From positions 1-40,345 of the forward strand of contig CAMWUI010000026.1 in the NCBI GenBank assembly GCA_947177395.1: a stretch of 40,345 nucleotides of DNA, written 5' to 3'. Shown here one piece after another: positions 7,930-15,159 of the stretch (position 1 is the stretch's first letter; every line of letters starts with the position of its first letter). The position numbers and the translations under genes are program-made. The notes under the pieces are model-generated. The model was not told where the DNA came from. It did not search any database and saw only the letters and a program-made list of their open reading frames with translations. Source of the stretch: an uncultured Paraprevotella sp. (lineage in GTDB: Bacteria; Bacteroidota; Bacteroidia; Bacteroidales; Bacteroidaceae).

Positions 7930-8934
7930 TCAACTGTTTCTTTTACATAACTCTGTACGTAACCCTTTGGTATATGCTTTTTGAGCAAAAGCCAACAATG
8001 GGATTATATGTTCTTTATATTCCATATCCGTCCATTCACCAATCGCATACATTCTTTCATATTCGGACATTTTCTTCTTTAAACGAATTTTACTTCTTCT
8101 GTTCAACAAAATCTTATGAGGAAACAAAGAGTAGCCAAGAAATGAAACACCAGAATACGTTGAACAGAACACAGGCTGTTTTAACTTCAGACGCAATTCA
8201 TTTTCAACAAACAGATTAATTCTAAATACATATTCCCGTACCTGTGATGAAGTCGATCCAAAAAGCAAGATATCATCCATATATCGAATATAACAAGGAA
8301 TCCTCACGACTTCTTTCGAATAATGATCCAAATACGAAAGATAAAAATTAGCGAAATATTGACTGGTTAGATTACCTATCGGAATTCCAAAACCGGAGGT
8401 TGTTTCATATGAATCTATAATACGGTCAAATAGAGCGAGTAACTTCATATCCTTAAATATCCTCCGCAGTTTTTGCTTCAAAATATCGTGCGATATAGAG
8501 TCAAAATAAGCTTTCATATCTAATTTCGCCACAAATCCATATTGACGCATCGCAATTTTGGCCCGGTCTATCGCTGCATATATACCTTTACCCAAACGGG
8601 TTGCGTATGTATCGTAAATCAAATGACGCTCAAAATAAGGGTGACATATATTTATAATCGCATGATGCATGATCCGCTCTTCAAATACAGCTGCACATAT
8701 TTTACGGAATTTAGGATCATAAATATTGAAATAACGATAACGGCCAATCTTAATATTCATGGATTGCAATTGCGCACGAAGTCTAACGATATTCTCAAAT
8801 AAATTCATAGAGTATTCAACAACATACGGTAATTGTTGTTTTCCTCTTTTCGCTTTATAATATGCCAGCAATAGATTGTCGATAGCGCAGATTCTATCCA
8901 TCAGATTCCCCACTCGTTTCATTATATCGCTCAC
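7930..8934 (-). CDS. DGR reverse transcriptase
   Basis: The 334-residue protein is a group-II-intron-like reverse transcriptase of the DGR clade. Visible blocks are [12 protein letters not shown] (catalytic Asp near 139), [13 protein letters not shown] (IGNLTSQ at 186-192, the DGR form [LIV]GxxxSQ in place of the retroviral QG motif) and [11 protein letters not shown] (catalytic YMDD at 218-221), followed by a thumb region. There is no endonuclease or maturase domain, as expected for DGRs. Its start overlaps the end of the HRDC gene by about 40 bases; an ATG at 8920-8922 would also serve. TR lies directly after its stop. It should copy TR RNA with misincorporation at adenines. Confidence 0.95.
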   Translation of the reverse strand: MSDIMKRVGNLMDRICAIDNLLLAYYKAKRGKQQLPYVVEYSMNLFENIVRLRAQLQSMNIKIGRYRYFNIYDPKFRKICAAVFEERIMHHAIINICHPYFERHLIYDTYATRLGKGIYAAIDRAKIAMRQYGFVAKLDMKAYFDSISHDILKQKLRRIFKDMKLLALFDRIIDSYETTSGFGIPIGNLTSQYFANFYLSYLDHYSKEVVRIPCYIRYMDDILLFGSTSSQVREYVFRINLFVENELRLKLKQPVFCSTYSGVSFLGYSLFPHKILLNRRSKIRLKKKMSEYERMYAIGEWTDMEYKEHIIPLLAFAQKAYTKGLRTELCKRNS

Positions 8935-9358
8935 ATATAAGATTTCCGTATTTGGCCATCCGTTTTTCCCCTATTCCCGTAATCCGAGCAAGTAACGTAG
9001 CATCAATACTCGACAACTGTGCAATCTGAGCCAACTCTGCATCTGTAAATACAGCATACGCTGGAACAGCGTCATCATCAGCCAGTTGTTTACGAATTAC
9101 TCTTAATTTAGTAAATTTTGCAAATGCGGTTTCATCCAATACTGTTTTATAATCCACTTTTTCACGTCGTTCCTGAATGCTAAACGAAGATTGTATCGGC
9201 AAATATGTTACAAGCAACGACCAATGCCCCATATTACCAGAAGACAAATAAAACTGCCGGTCAACATCAAGAACTTTATGTCCCCGCAGAAATTTATTCA
9301 CCTGCTCAATGGCTTCCTCTGAACAGATTGCAGGAATATCAAATATTTTTATATTCAT
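8894..9358 (-). CDS. HRDC-domain DGR accessory protein
   Basis: The 154-residue protein has an N-terminal region unlike anything I recognise (FYLSSGNMGHWSLLVTYL, about residues 37-54) and a C-terminal HRDC-like domain (about 80-150: VIRKQLADDDAVPAYAVFTD, then SIDATLLARITGIGEKRMAKYG). HRDC domains are small helical nucleic-acid-binding modules known from RecQ and RNase D. HRDC proteins are a described class of DGR accessory proteins, found where the usual Avd protein is missing, and no Avd-like gene is seen here. It lies between the target and the reverse transcriptase, overlapping the latter. It probably binds TR RNA or assists priming or homing; that is inference from position and fold. Confidence 0.85.
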   Translation of the reverse strand: MNIKIFDIPAICSEEAIEQVNKFLRGHKVLDVDRQFYLSSGNMGHWSLLVTYLPIQSSFSIQERREKVDYKTVLDETAFAKFTKLRVIRKQLADDDAVPAYAVFTDAELAQIAQLSSIDATLLARITGIGEKRMAKYGNLICERYNETSGESDG

Positions 9359-9388
9359 TATACTTACGTTTTGAATTTACTCATTATC

Positions 9389-9411
9389 GCAGGTCTTTTT
9401 CATTGACCTGC
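9389..9411. other. Hairpin downstream of the variable repeat
   Basis: GCAGGTC (9389-9395) and GACCTGC (9405-9411) form a perfect 7-bp stem with a 9-base loop, about 50 bases past the 3' end of VR on the coding strand. Hairpins close to the 3' end of VR help target recognition in the Bordetella phage DGR, so the same role is possible. No T-run follows on the minus strand, which argues against a terminator. Confidence 0.5.
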
Positions 9412-9434
9412 TCACATTCGCAAATTCAGGTTAG

Positions 9435-9460
9435 CTTAGGCCGGATGATTCCCGAATAAA
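9435..9460. repeat. Variable-repeat flank, inverted copy of the template flank
   Basis: This is the partner of 7758-7786, directly next to VR and reversed relative to it. It is bounded by short CTTAG and CTAAG inverted sequences (9435-9439 and 9461-9465). Confidence 0.65.
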
Positions 9461-9594
9461 CTAAGGAAGAACAACCACCCGGAAGCCGTAAGTGCTGTTC
9501 CGGTAGCCTGGGCTATTGTAGTACCGAAACGAGACGCGGCAATTGCGCGCATTGTTGCTCCAACTACCACCACGCAGCACACGACACGAACCTG
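9461..9594 (-). repeat. DGR variable repeat (VR)
   Basis: VR covers the last 134 bp of the target gene including its stop. Against TR, nine codons change the protein: eight of 13 template asparagines become Ser, Phe, Tyr, Tyr, Tyr, Ser, Thr and Tyr, and one Tyr becomes Cys. Both adenines of one AAT codon changed to give TTT. Codons without adenine are unchanged, and the final 27 bases (GGCTTC to the stop) are identical, as expected for the 3' initiation region of homing. Confidence 0.97.
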
Positions 9595-10729
9595 ACGAAG
9601 GCCCCGCCGGATTATTCGTATCGTTCACATTATAATCCCCATACCAATCCGAACACCATTCCCATACATTTCCGGACATATCATACGTCCCCAACCCGTT
9701 TGCCCTTTTATTTTTAACCGGATGTGTTTCCCCACCGCTGTTACCATCATACCAGGCAACCGCATCGATAGACCAGCTACCACTATATTTGGTCCCGTCA
9801 CCTTTCTTCCCGCCACGTGCCGCATATTCCCATTGTGCTTCGGTCGGCAAACAATAGGTTCGGCCAGTCATACGGGTCAACTCCTGACAAAAAGCCTGTG
9901 CCTCTTCCCAACTGACGTAATACATCGGATAATCAGGACCAATTCCTCGGAGCGTTGAAGCCCCAGCTTTGCTTGCCTGTTGCTGAACCGAAGTTCCCAT
10001 TATTCTCGCCCACTGAGCCTGTGTAACCTCACACTCTCCGATATAATAGGAATCAAGTTTAACACGACGAATTACCTGTTCATCACTCTCCCCATCAGAT
10101 CCTTGTTCGGAGGTTGCCCCCATCAGAAAATCCCCCCCTTCGACATAAACCATCTTCATACCAAGGTCGGCTGTTGTTTCTACAAAATCCTGACCGGAAG
10201 AAAATTGACCGGTGTAATTGTTCGACAGAGTGATGGTTTTGCCACGCACCCTACCCAATAAACGAGCTGCTAACTCCCGGCATGCATTCTCTACCGCATC
10301 AATATCTGTCGCAGTCTGGATATCGGATGTTTTCTCCAATTTAGCAGACTCAACATTCAGAATTTTGCTCACAATGATTACATGACTATTATCAAATTTC
10401 GCTACCTCGGCGACAAGAATATAATCCGCACCGGTCATCTCGCCCAATTTTTTGATTTGAGCATCACTGACCAAACCGGTCCGCTGAAATTCCTGTTCGC
10501 CTATAATCGATGACAAATCCACGCGGTCATAACCCTCATATCCGGGTGTATTGGTAATGGCATACGCCAACTTGCTGCGCACCATCAGTTTTACAGCGTA
10601 CGGGATTACATTTTCCTTATCCACAGTTTCAAGGATAGCAACTTTTTTAGTTTGCCTCTCTTGTCCGGACATCGGACTAATAAAGGCCAATGCAACAAAT
10701 ATTAGATACAGCCTCATTTTCATAAGCAT
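9461..10729 (-). CDS. DGR target: secreted CsgG-like/FGE-sulfatase (C-type lectin fold) protein
   Basis: The 422-residue protein has a signal peptide (about 1-22, ending MSGQ). Residues about 27-165 resemble the CsgG/LpoB fold: VAILETVDKE at the start and GADYILVAEVAKF in the middle. Residues about 185-422 are a formylglycine-generating-enzyme/SUMF1 domain with GGDFLMG, LPTEAQWEYAARGG and GTYDMSGNVWEWCSDWYG. FGE domains of DGR targets use the C-type lectin fold to display a variable ligand-binding surface. VR encodes residues from about 379 to the end. I infer a binding protein, not an enzyme. It is the last structural gene of a minus-strand operon of envelope-type proteins, 53 bases after the CsgG-like gene. 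The N-terminus has three close ATGs; the first is given. Confidence 0.9.
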   Translation of the reverse strand: MLMKMRLYLIFVALAFISPMSGQERQTKKVAILETVDKENVIPYAVKLMVRSKLAYAITNTPGYEGYDRVDLSSIIGEQEFQRTGLVSDAQIKKLGEMTGADYILVAEVAKFDNSHVIIVSKILNVESAKLEKTSDIQTATDIDAVENACRELAARLLGRVRGKTITLSNNYTGQFSSGQDFVETTADLGMKMVYVEGGDFLMGATSEQGSDGESDEQVIRRVKLDSYYIGECEVTQAQWARIMGTSVQQQASKAGASTLRGIGPDYPMYYVSWEEAQAFCQELTRMTGRTYCLPTEAQWEYAARGGKKGDGTKYSGSWSIDAVAWYDGNSGGETHPVKNKRANGLGTYDMSGNVWEWCSDWYGDYNVNDTNNPAGPSSGSCRVLRGGSWSNNARNCRVSFRYYNSPGYRNSTYGFRVVVLP

Positions 10730-10782
10730 ATTTTTAAATTCGATTCTTAATAAACTGATTCACGATTGTAACTGTCATTCTC

Positions 10783-11628
10783 TTATTTAATCATTTTTTG
10801 TTCTTTGAGACTAACTCCATACATAGCCGCGCCCAAGTAGTTCCAACGATAAATTTGTAATTCAAAAAAGTTATATTTGTTCAGATCCACTTTTATAGCA
10901 AACTGTCCGCCTATTACTAATTTGTGCACCCCATTTCCAGGATTAGGTATCCGAATGGTAAAACCAGTACTCAATGTGCCTGAACCGACCATTTCCCTGT
11001 CAAATTTAACAATTAAAGGCAAATCCTTCTGTTTGTCTTTTTTCGGTTGATATCCGGGCGGCAAATAAAAAACGACCTCATTATTTTGGGGCACCGGTTT
11101 AACATCTGCATCTTCCCTTGTGCCCGCAGAAGCTGCTATTACGACTGATTCTTCATTGCTATTTGCCGATGCGTCAACAAGGGACAGGGTAAGAGGTTCA
11201 ATGACATCAAGCAATTCTCCCGACGCGACCACCTTGACCTTTTGCCGTTCAACACTTGCCGTTTTGACATCTATCATTTTCACACTAAGCATATTGCGCC
11301 CGCCAGTTAATGTCACGACTGAAAGCACAACCTTGTTTGCACCGGCAAGCTTACCGATTTCTGTCGCGTCATTATCATCAACTGCACCAGAATGAGAAAA
11401 AGATTGTTCCTGCATTACTTTTTCAAGCAGAGAACGCTCAACAATATCATAATTACCCGCATTAACAATAGTTGAACTAATAATCTCACGAATAGCCACT
11501 TTCGTACCTTCATCAATAGAAGTCCCGCTTGAAGTAGGGTCAAAAACTGCAACACGCAATTTGGTGTTGTCAGCCAATGCAGGAAAGCATATCCATGCAA
11601 CCAATATCATAATACAAAATCGTCTCAT
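10783..11628 (-). CDS. CsgG/FlgO-like secreted protein
   Basis: The 281-residue protein has a signal peptide ending at PALAD (about residue 20). Residues about 23-145 match the CsgG/FlgO/LpoB-type domain: LRVAVFDPTSS, YDIVERSLLEKVMQEQSFSHSG and IGKLAGANKVVLSVV. The C-terminal part (about 180-281) is a beta-rich domain unknown to me that begins after a proline- and lysine-rich linker. There is no lipobox, so it is not a classical CsgG lipoprotein. Its ATG overlaps the stop of the upstream gene in an ATGA junction, which indicates translational coupling. It shares the CsgG-like fold with the N-terminus of the DGR target, so the two may assemble together; this is inference. Confidence 0.75.
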   Translation of the reverse strand: MRRFCIMILVAWICFPALADNTKLRVAVFDPTSSGTSIDEGTKVAIREIISSTIVNAGNYDIVERSLLEKVMQEQSFSHSGAVDDNDATEIGKLAGANKVVLSVVTLTGGRNMLSVKMIDVKTASVERQKVKVVASGELLDVIEPLTLSLVDASANSNEESVVIAASAGTREDADVKPVPQNNEVVFYLPPGYQPKKDKQKDLPLIVKFDREMVGSGTLSTGFTIRIPNPGNGVHKLVIGGQFAIKVDLNKYNFFELQIYRWNYLGAAMYGVSLKEQKMIK

Positions 11629-12656
11629 TGCTTAATATTGTTTTTTATGATTTCACCTATCTTCTGTTTTATTTCTTTATAACCAGCCTTGGCGGCTTCC
11701 GAATAACCGAACGTATGCCCGCCTTTAACCGAGATCTCATCTTCATAAATCCGCTGCGAAGTAATTACCTTGTTAATTACGATCTGTGCATCGACATACG
11801 AAAAATAAGAGCTTGTTTTTCCAATATTTACATTCGAATGTTCCCTAGCTTCGCATGTAATTGTAATTACCCAGTCTGCATCTGCCGGATTCTCGGTAAA
11901 GCTACATCCACCTGTAGCCAGAATGCCTTTCAGTTCATTTTGTAATGTCGGATATGGCTTCCCGAAAATATCCGCAGTACACGACAGGCAAATAACCGTT
12001 GCGTGTTTCAGGTCGGCAAGCATTCTTTTAATGCCTTGTTCCGCCATATTGAAACGTTCCTGCCATTCGGCCAGTTCCGATTGCGAAGCCCCGAAGATAT
12101 TCATCCAAAACAGCGGTTTGTCTATCAAAGCAAAATGTTTCAACGATGCTTTCAGTTCGGTTTGAGCCTTCGTCTTGAAACCCGCAGACACAAAATTTTC
12201 GGCCAATGCAATCGAATTATTAATCTTGTTATAAACCAGTGTCAACTCATTCTTGTAATAGTTACGCGCCACCTCCTTGTCAATATAGGCTATGACATAG
12301 CCCATTTTGGATATTGAATTGTAGGTAGCCCTTGTTTCAACCAGTTTCAGATTCACATCCGTAGAAAAATTGGTGCTGGACGAATAAGTTACAGAAGTCC
12401 GACCGTTTATTGACTGCTTGTTCAATTCAGCCACATCCTGCACACGGACTTGAATCTGTTTGGCAAGATTCGTACGCGCAATGTTCAATAGATAATTTTT
12501 AAAATCTGTCTCCGACAAATTTCTATCATTGCTGTCACTTTGAATATCATACAGGTATCCGCTATAAGTGTACTTAACCCACTCCGACGGATATTGTTGT
12601 GCCTTAACTCCCCAAGAGCCCCAAAGCAAAAAGAAGAAAAAACAGATTTGTTTCAT
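11625..12656 (-). CDS. Secreted LPP20-like protein of the DGR operon
   Basis: The 343-residue protein has a signal peptide ending at GVKAQ (about residue 19). Residues about 25-130 look like an LPP20-type domain (YLLNIARTNLAKQIQVRVQ, then GYVIAYIDKEVARNYYKNEL). A helical middle (about 130-215) follows, then a C-terminal domain from about 225 with TVICLSCTADIFGKPYPTL and WVITITCEARE that recalls the FlgT/LpoB-like folds of envelope proteins. I do not know a named family for the whole protein. It sits 22 bases after the lipoprotein gene and overlaps the CsgG-like gene by four bases, so it belongs to the same operon. Confidence 0.6.
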   Translation of the reverse strand: MKQICFFFFLLWGSWGVKAQQYPSEWVKYTYSGYLYDIQSDSNDRNLSETDFKNYLLNIARTNLAKQIQVRVQDVAELNKQSINGRTSVTYSSSTNFSTDVNLKLVETRATYNSISKMGYVIAYIDKEVARNYYKNELTLVYNKINNSIALAENFVSAGFKTKAQTELKASLKHFALIDKPLFWMNIFGASQSELAEWQERFNMAEQGIKRMLADLKHATVICLSCTADIFGKPYPTLQNELKGILATGGCSFTENPADADWVITITCEAREHSNVNIGKTSSYFSYVDAQIVINKVITSQRIYEDEISVKGGHTFGYSEAAKAGYKEIKQKIGEIIKNNIKQ

Positions 12657-12678
12657 CTTTGCAGTGTTTTACAATGAA

Positions 12679-13314
12679 TTAGTTTCCCCTGGCAGCCTCC
12701 ATAATAGACTTGTTTGTCTGAATAAACTGATTCAAATCTTCACCTGTCAAATCGGAAGGTTTAAAATTTCCAGCCGTGTTGAGCAATTGATTGAAACGGT
12801 CTCCCCGAACACCTATCTTGGATGTAACCTCATACATCCTTGTATTCGGATTATAATTGATTGTAGTATTACCAAACGGTTCGCATGCTTTCTCCACACT
12901 TGCGCTTACCTGTTTCCAATGAGAAGTAAGAGCCTGTTGCACCCGACCGTTGTTGGCTACATTTCCGCGTTCCGCCTGATCCAGCACGGCATTGTTTAAC
13001 ACACGGGATAATGTAGCATAGGCTTCTCGCTGTGCCAGTTCAATAGCAACCTGTTTATTGTCTGCCTTGCCTATGCCGGCAAACCACTTATAAGGACGCT
13101 TAATCATATCCGTTCCGTCATCGTTAAGCGCCTCCGCCATTTCGATGCCTGTAAGTTTAACGGTTTCAGATGTAACTTTTTCTCCTTCAAGACTGGTTAT
13201 CACTGCTCTTGAAGTTTCAACTGCTGGAACCATAGCAACCTTTTTAGATGTTCCACACGATGCCATCATTATGGCAAGCAAACTTGTAAACCCAACGTTT
13301 AAATTCATCTTCAT
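12679..13314 (-). CDS. LPP20-like lipoprotein, first gene of the DGR operon
   Basis: Read from the ATG at 13312-13314 the product has 211 residues and a clear lipoprotein signal: a hydrophobic stretch ending LLAIMMASCG with the acylated cysteine at residue 20. The middle (about 75-150: WFAGIGKADNKQVAIELAQ, AYATLSRVLNN) matches LPP20-type domains, in which alternating alanines mark long helices packed on a sheet. The frame is open 26 codons further upstream, but that stretch runs through the left inverted repeat and would destroy the signal peptide, so it is not used. As the first gene after the invertible segment, its expression should depend on the orientation of that segment. Confidence 0.75.
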   Translation of the reverse strand: MKMNLNVGFTSLLAIMMASCGTSKKVAMVPAVETSRAVITSLEGEKVTSETVKLTGIEMAEALNDDGTDMIKRPYKWFAGIGKADNKQVAIELAQREAYATLSRVLNNAVLDQAERGNVANNGRVQQALTSHWKQVSASVEKACEPFGNTTINYNPNTRMYEVTSKIGVRGDRFNQLLNTAGNFKPSDLTGEDLNQFIQTNKSIMEAARGN

Positions 13315-13389
13315 TTTATACAATTTTATTTCTCTGTTTATACACTCTCTCCATAAGAGAGAATCACAGTATTCTATCTTATTATAATT

Positions 13390-13397
13390 CAAACATA
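13390..13397 (-). promoter_or_regulatory. Candidate -7 box facing the DGR operon
   Basis: The minus strand reads TATGTTTG, a full TAnnTTTG match, inside the invertible segment and pointing at the lipoprotein gene 76 bases away. The nearest -33-like ATTG is only 17 bases upstream, so the match is incomplete. Confidence 0.4.
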
Positions 13398-13512
13398 TAA
13401 CAGTTATTTACAAGCAATTTTACTAAACAAAAATAGGTTATTTGAAACATTATAATGCCACATCTTTATAAAATTATATCCTGATTTTACGTATCAATAG
13501 CAATATTTTGTT

Positions 13513-13520
13513 TAAATTTG
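13513..13520 (+). promoter_or_regulatory. Candidate -7 box facing away from the DGR operon
   Basis: The plus strand reads TAAATTTG inside the invertible segment. It now points at the 3' end of the recombinase gene; after inversion it would point into the operon. No good -33 box is visible at 19-21 bases. Confidence 0.35.
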
Positions 13521-13578
13521 CAAATGATTTATTCTCTCTTATGGAGAGGCACTTCAATTTGCTAAACACATCCGCTCG

Positions 13579-14811
13579 TCATAAACCTTTTAGAATTAAT
13601 CTGTTTGCACGATCGACAATTGTAGTGTCAAGCGAAGCAAGATAGATTTGAGTCGTAGTTTCCGAATCATGTCCTAAACCATCTGAAATAATTGAAATTG
13701 GAATATTTTTAGACTTAGCCACACTTGCCCATGAGTGCCGTGCGACATACATCGTAAGCGGAACATCAAGTTTAGCAAGTTTTGCTATCGTCTTCAATGC
13801 CTTGTTAATTTGCTGCAATACGCATCGATACATACTTTTTCTATTATTATCGAATGGCGGTTTGAGTATCGGCAACAAAAAAGGATTGCCATTAGGTATA
13901 TGACGATAGGTATTCTCATTTTCATACTTGGCAATTATCTCCTGCATGCATCTTTCCCATTTGATTGACAATAGTTGTCCCGTCTTGCGTCGACGATATG
14001 TTATGACCCCATTTTTCAAATCTGTCTTTTTCAGATAAGCCATATCAACAAACGACATTCCGCGTGTATAAAATGAAAACAGAAACATATCCCTGGAAAA
14101 ATCAAGTGCAGGAGATAATAACAAATCGAGTTCTTTGATTCGCTTGATTGCCGCAAATGATATTGCCCGTTTCACAGTCTTGTCTACTCCTGTATATACA
14201 TGTTTGAATGGATTGCGCCGTTCAGTCAGTTCCTGTTCAACAGCCCGATTGTAAACTGCCCGCAAAATGCGCATATAAAAAGAAATGGTGTTTTTTGCAA
14301 CACACCGCCCAACCAAATAAGCTTCGTATCGCATCATCAAATCTGAATCAAGTTCACTCAACAGCAAATCTTCATTATCCCGAAACCGGATAAAACTGTT
14401 CAATGCCGTGATATAATTTTCGGCTGTGCGATATCTGTTCAAGACTTTCAGTTGAATGATAACACCCTGCATGAAATTAAAAAAAGACAGATCCTGCGAC
14501 TGATTTGTAAAAGCCGATATGATATCATCAGCAGTATATGATCGAACAGTCTTATCAAATCGCTCTATAATTAAATTCAGCCGCTTCACATCCCAATCAA
14601 TTCGTTCCTGAATTGAACGCAAGAGAAGCATTCGCCTGTTTCCTGTATTTGTCGTTACAATCATTCTCAGAACATCATTCCGCTCCTCATCGAATATTTT
14701 ATAATCCGTTTTCAATTGACGAACAACACGGTTATGAATAATCTGATAGTAAATCGTTCCGGCTTTGCCATCAATGGCCGAAGGCCTCCATTTTATTTTT
14801 ACCGTTGCCAT
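13579..14811 (-). CDS. Tyrosine recombinase (phage integrase family)
   Basis: The 410-residue protein has an N-terminal arm/SAM-like DNA-binding part (about 1-215) and a catalytic domain. Catalytic residues can be placed: Arg in FYTRGMSFVDMAYL, Lys in YRRRKTGQLLSIKW, Arg-His in MYVARHSWASVAK, and the Tyr nucleophile in TTTQIYLASLD. The first histidine of the usual HxxR is Tyr here (YVAR), a variation I believe is common in Bacteroidales integrases. It lies beside the 18-bp inverted repeats, which suggests a local inversion role. An alternative is that it is the integrase of an element carrying the whole DGR cassette; no flanking direct repeats were found by eye. Confidence 0.9.
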   Translation of the reverse strand: MATVKIKWRPSAIDGKAGTIYYQIIHNRVVRQLKTDYKIFDEERNDVLRMIVTTNTGNRRMLLLRSIQERIDWDVKRLNLIIERFDKTVRSYTADDIISAFTNQSQDLSFFNFMQGVIIQLKVLNRYRTAENYITALNSFIRFRDNEDLLLSELDSDLMMRYEAYLVGRCVAKNTISFYMRILRAVYNRAVEQELTERRNPFKHVYTGVDKTVKRAISFAAIKRIKELDLLLSPALDFSRDMFLFSFYTRGMSFVDMAYLKKTDLKNGVITYRRRKTGQLLSIKWERCMQEIIAKYENENTYRHIPNGNPFLLPILKPPFDNNRKSMYRCVLQQINKALKTIAKLAKLDVPLTMYVARHSWASVAKSKNIPISIISDGLGHDSETTTQIYLASLDTTIVDRANRLILKGL

Positions 14812-15159
14812 AAAAACCTTTCATTTAAATTATTCTTTATATATTATATGTAACCATCAAATGAACATTATCGGATCATTCTCCGGTCAAATGTATCATG
14901 CGCTCTCCTGAGGAAGTAATGGATATAACGAAAAATTCTGGGATTCCAATAGAAACAGCATTCAAGACGCGAGCGGTCATACTTAACAAATCGCACTTTT
15001 AGGCTTTTGTTAGATGTAAATTTTAAAAGGATGTGCGCAATTTAGATTGGATTTATCACCTCGGCCGCAGTTTTTATCTTTTAATATTTTGTCTGATATG
15101 AAAAAAGAGACTACCTTTGTAGCCTTATTAACAGAAAGACTAAAAAACATACAATAAAG
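14812..15159. other. Intergenic region between the recombinase and ilvD
   Basis: These 348 bases hold the divergent starts of the recombinase (minus) and ilvD (plus). Only the ilvD promoter at 15088-15119 is clear. A near match to a -7 box for the recombinase (TTCATTTG on the minus strand, 14859-14866) is weak. No gene or tRNA is seen. Confidence 0.5.
15088..15119 (+). promoter_or_regulatory. Promoter of the ilv operon
   Basis: TTTG (15088-15091), 20 bases, then TACCTTTG (15112-15119) is a full match to the Bacteroides promoter consensus, 41 bases before the ilvD ATG. The leader is too short for a T-box or an attenuation peptide system. Confidence 0.8.

Larger units (their letters stand above)
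13347..13548. promoter_or_regulatory. Candidate invertible promoter segment
   Basis: A perfect 18-bp sequence, CTCTCCATAAGAGAGAAT, lies at 13347-13364 and as its reverse complement at 13531-13548, enclosing 166 bp of very AT-rich DNA. Each copy is itself nearly palindromic (CTCTC, spacer, GAGAG), as recombinase crossover sites often are. The segment lies between a tyrosine recombinase gene, which ends 31 bases away, and the start of the DGR operon. It carries one TAnnTTTG box on each strand. Bacteroides species use tyrosine recombinases of the Tsr type to invert promoters of surface operons, and this arrangement has that form. Inversion itself cannot be seen in one sequence. Confidence 0.75.

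Noticed and set aside
7560-14811. DGR cassette as an integrated element with att repeats
   Set aside because: The AT-rich block has an integrase-type gene at its edge, but I found no matching direct repeats at the slyD and ilvD borders, and the recombinase is better explained by the adjacent inverted repeats. A transfer origin remains possible.
15061-15159. T-box or leucine/valine attenuator upstream of ilvD
   Set aside because: Only about 40 bases separate the -7 box from the ATG, and no terminator/antiterminator pair or codon run is visible.
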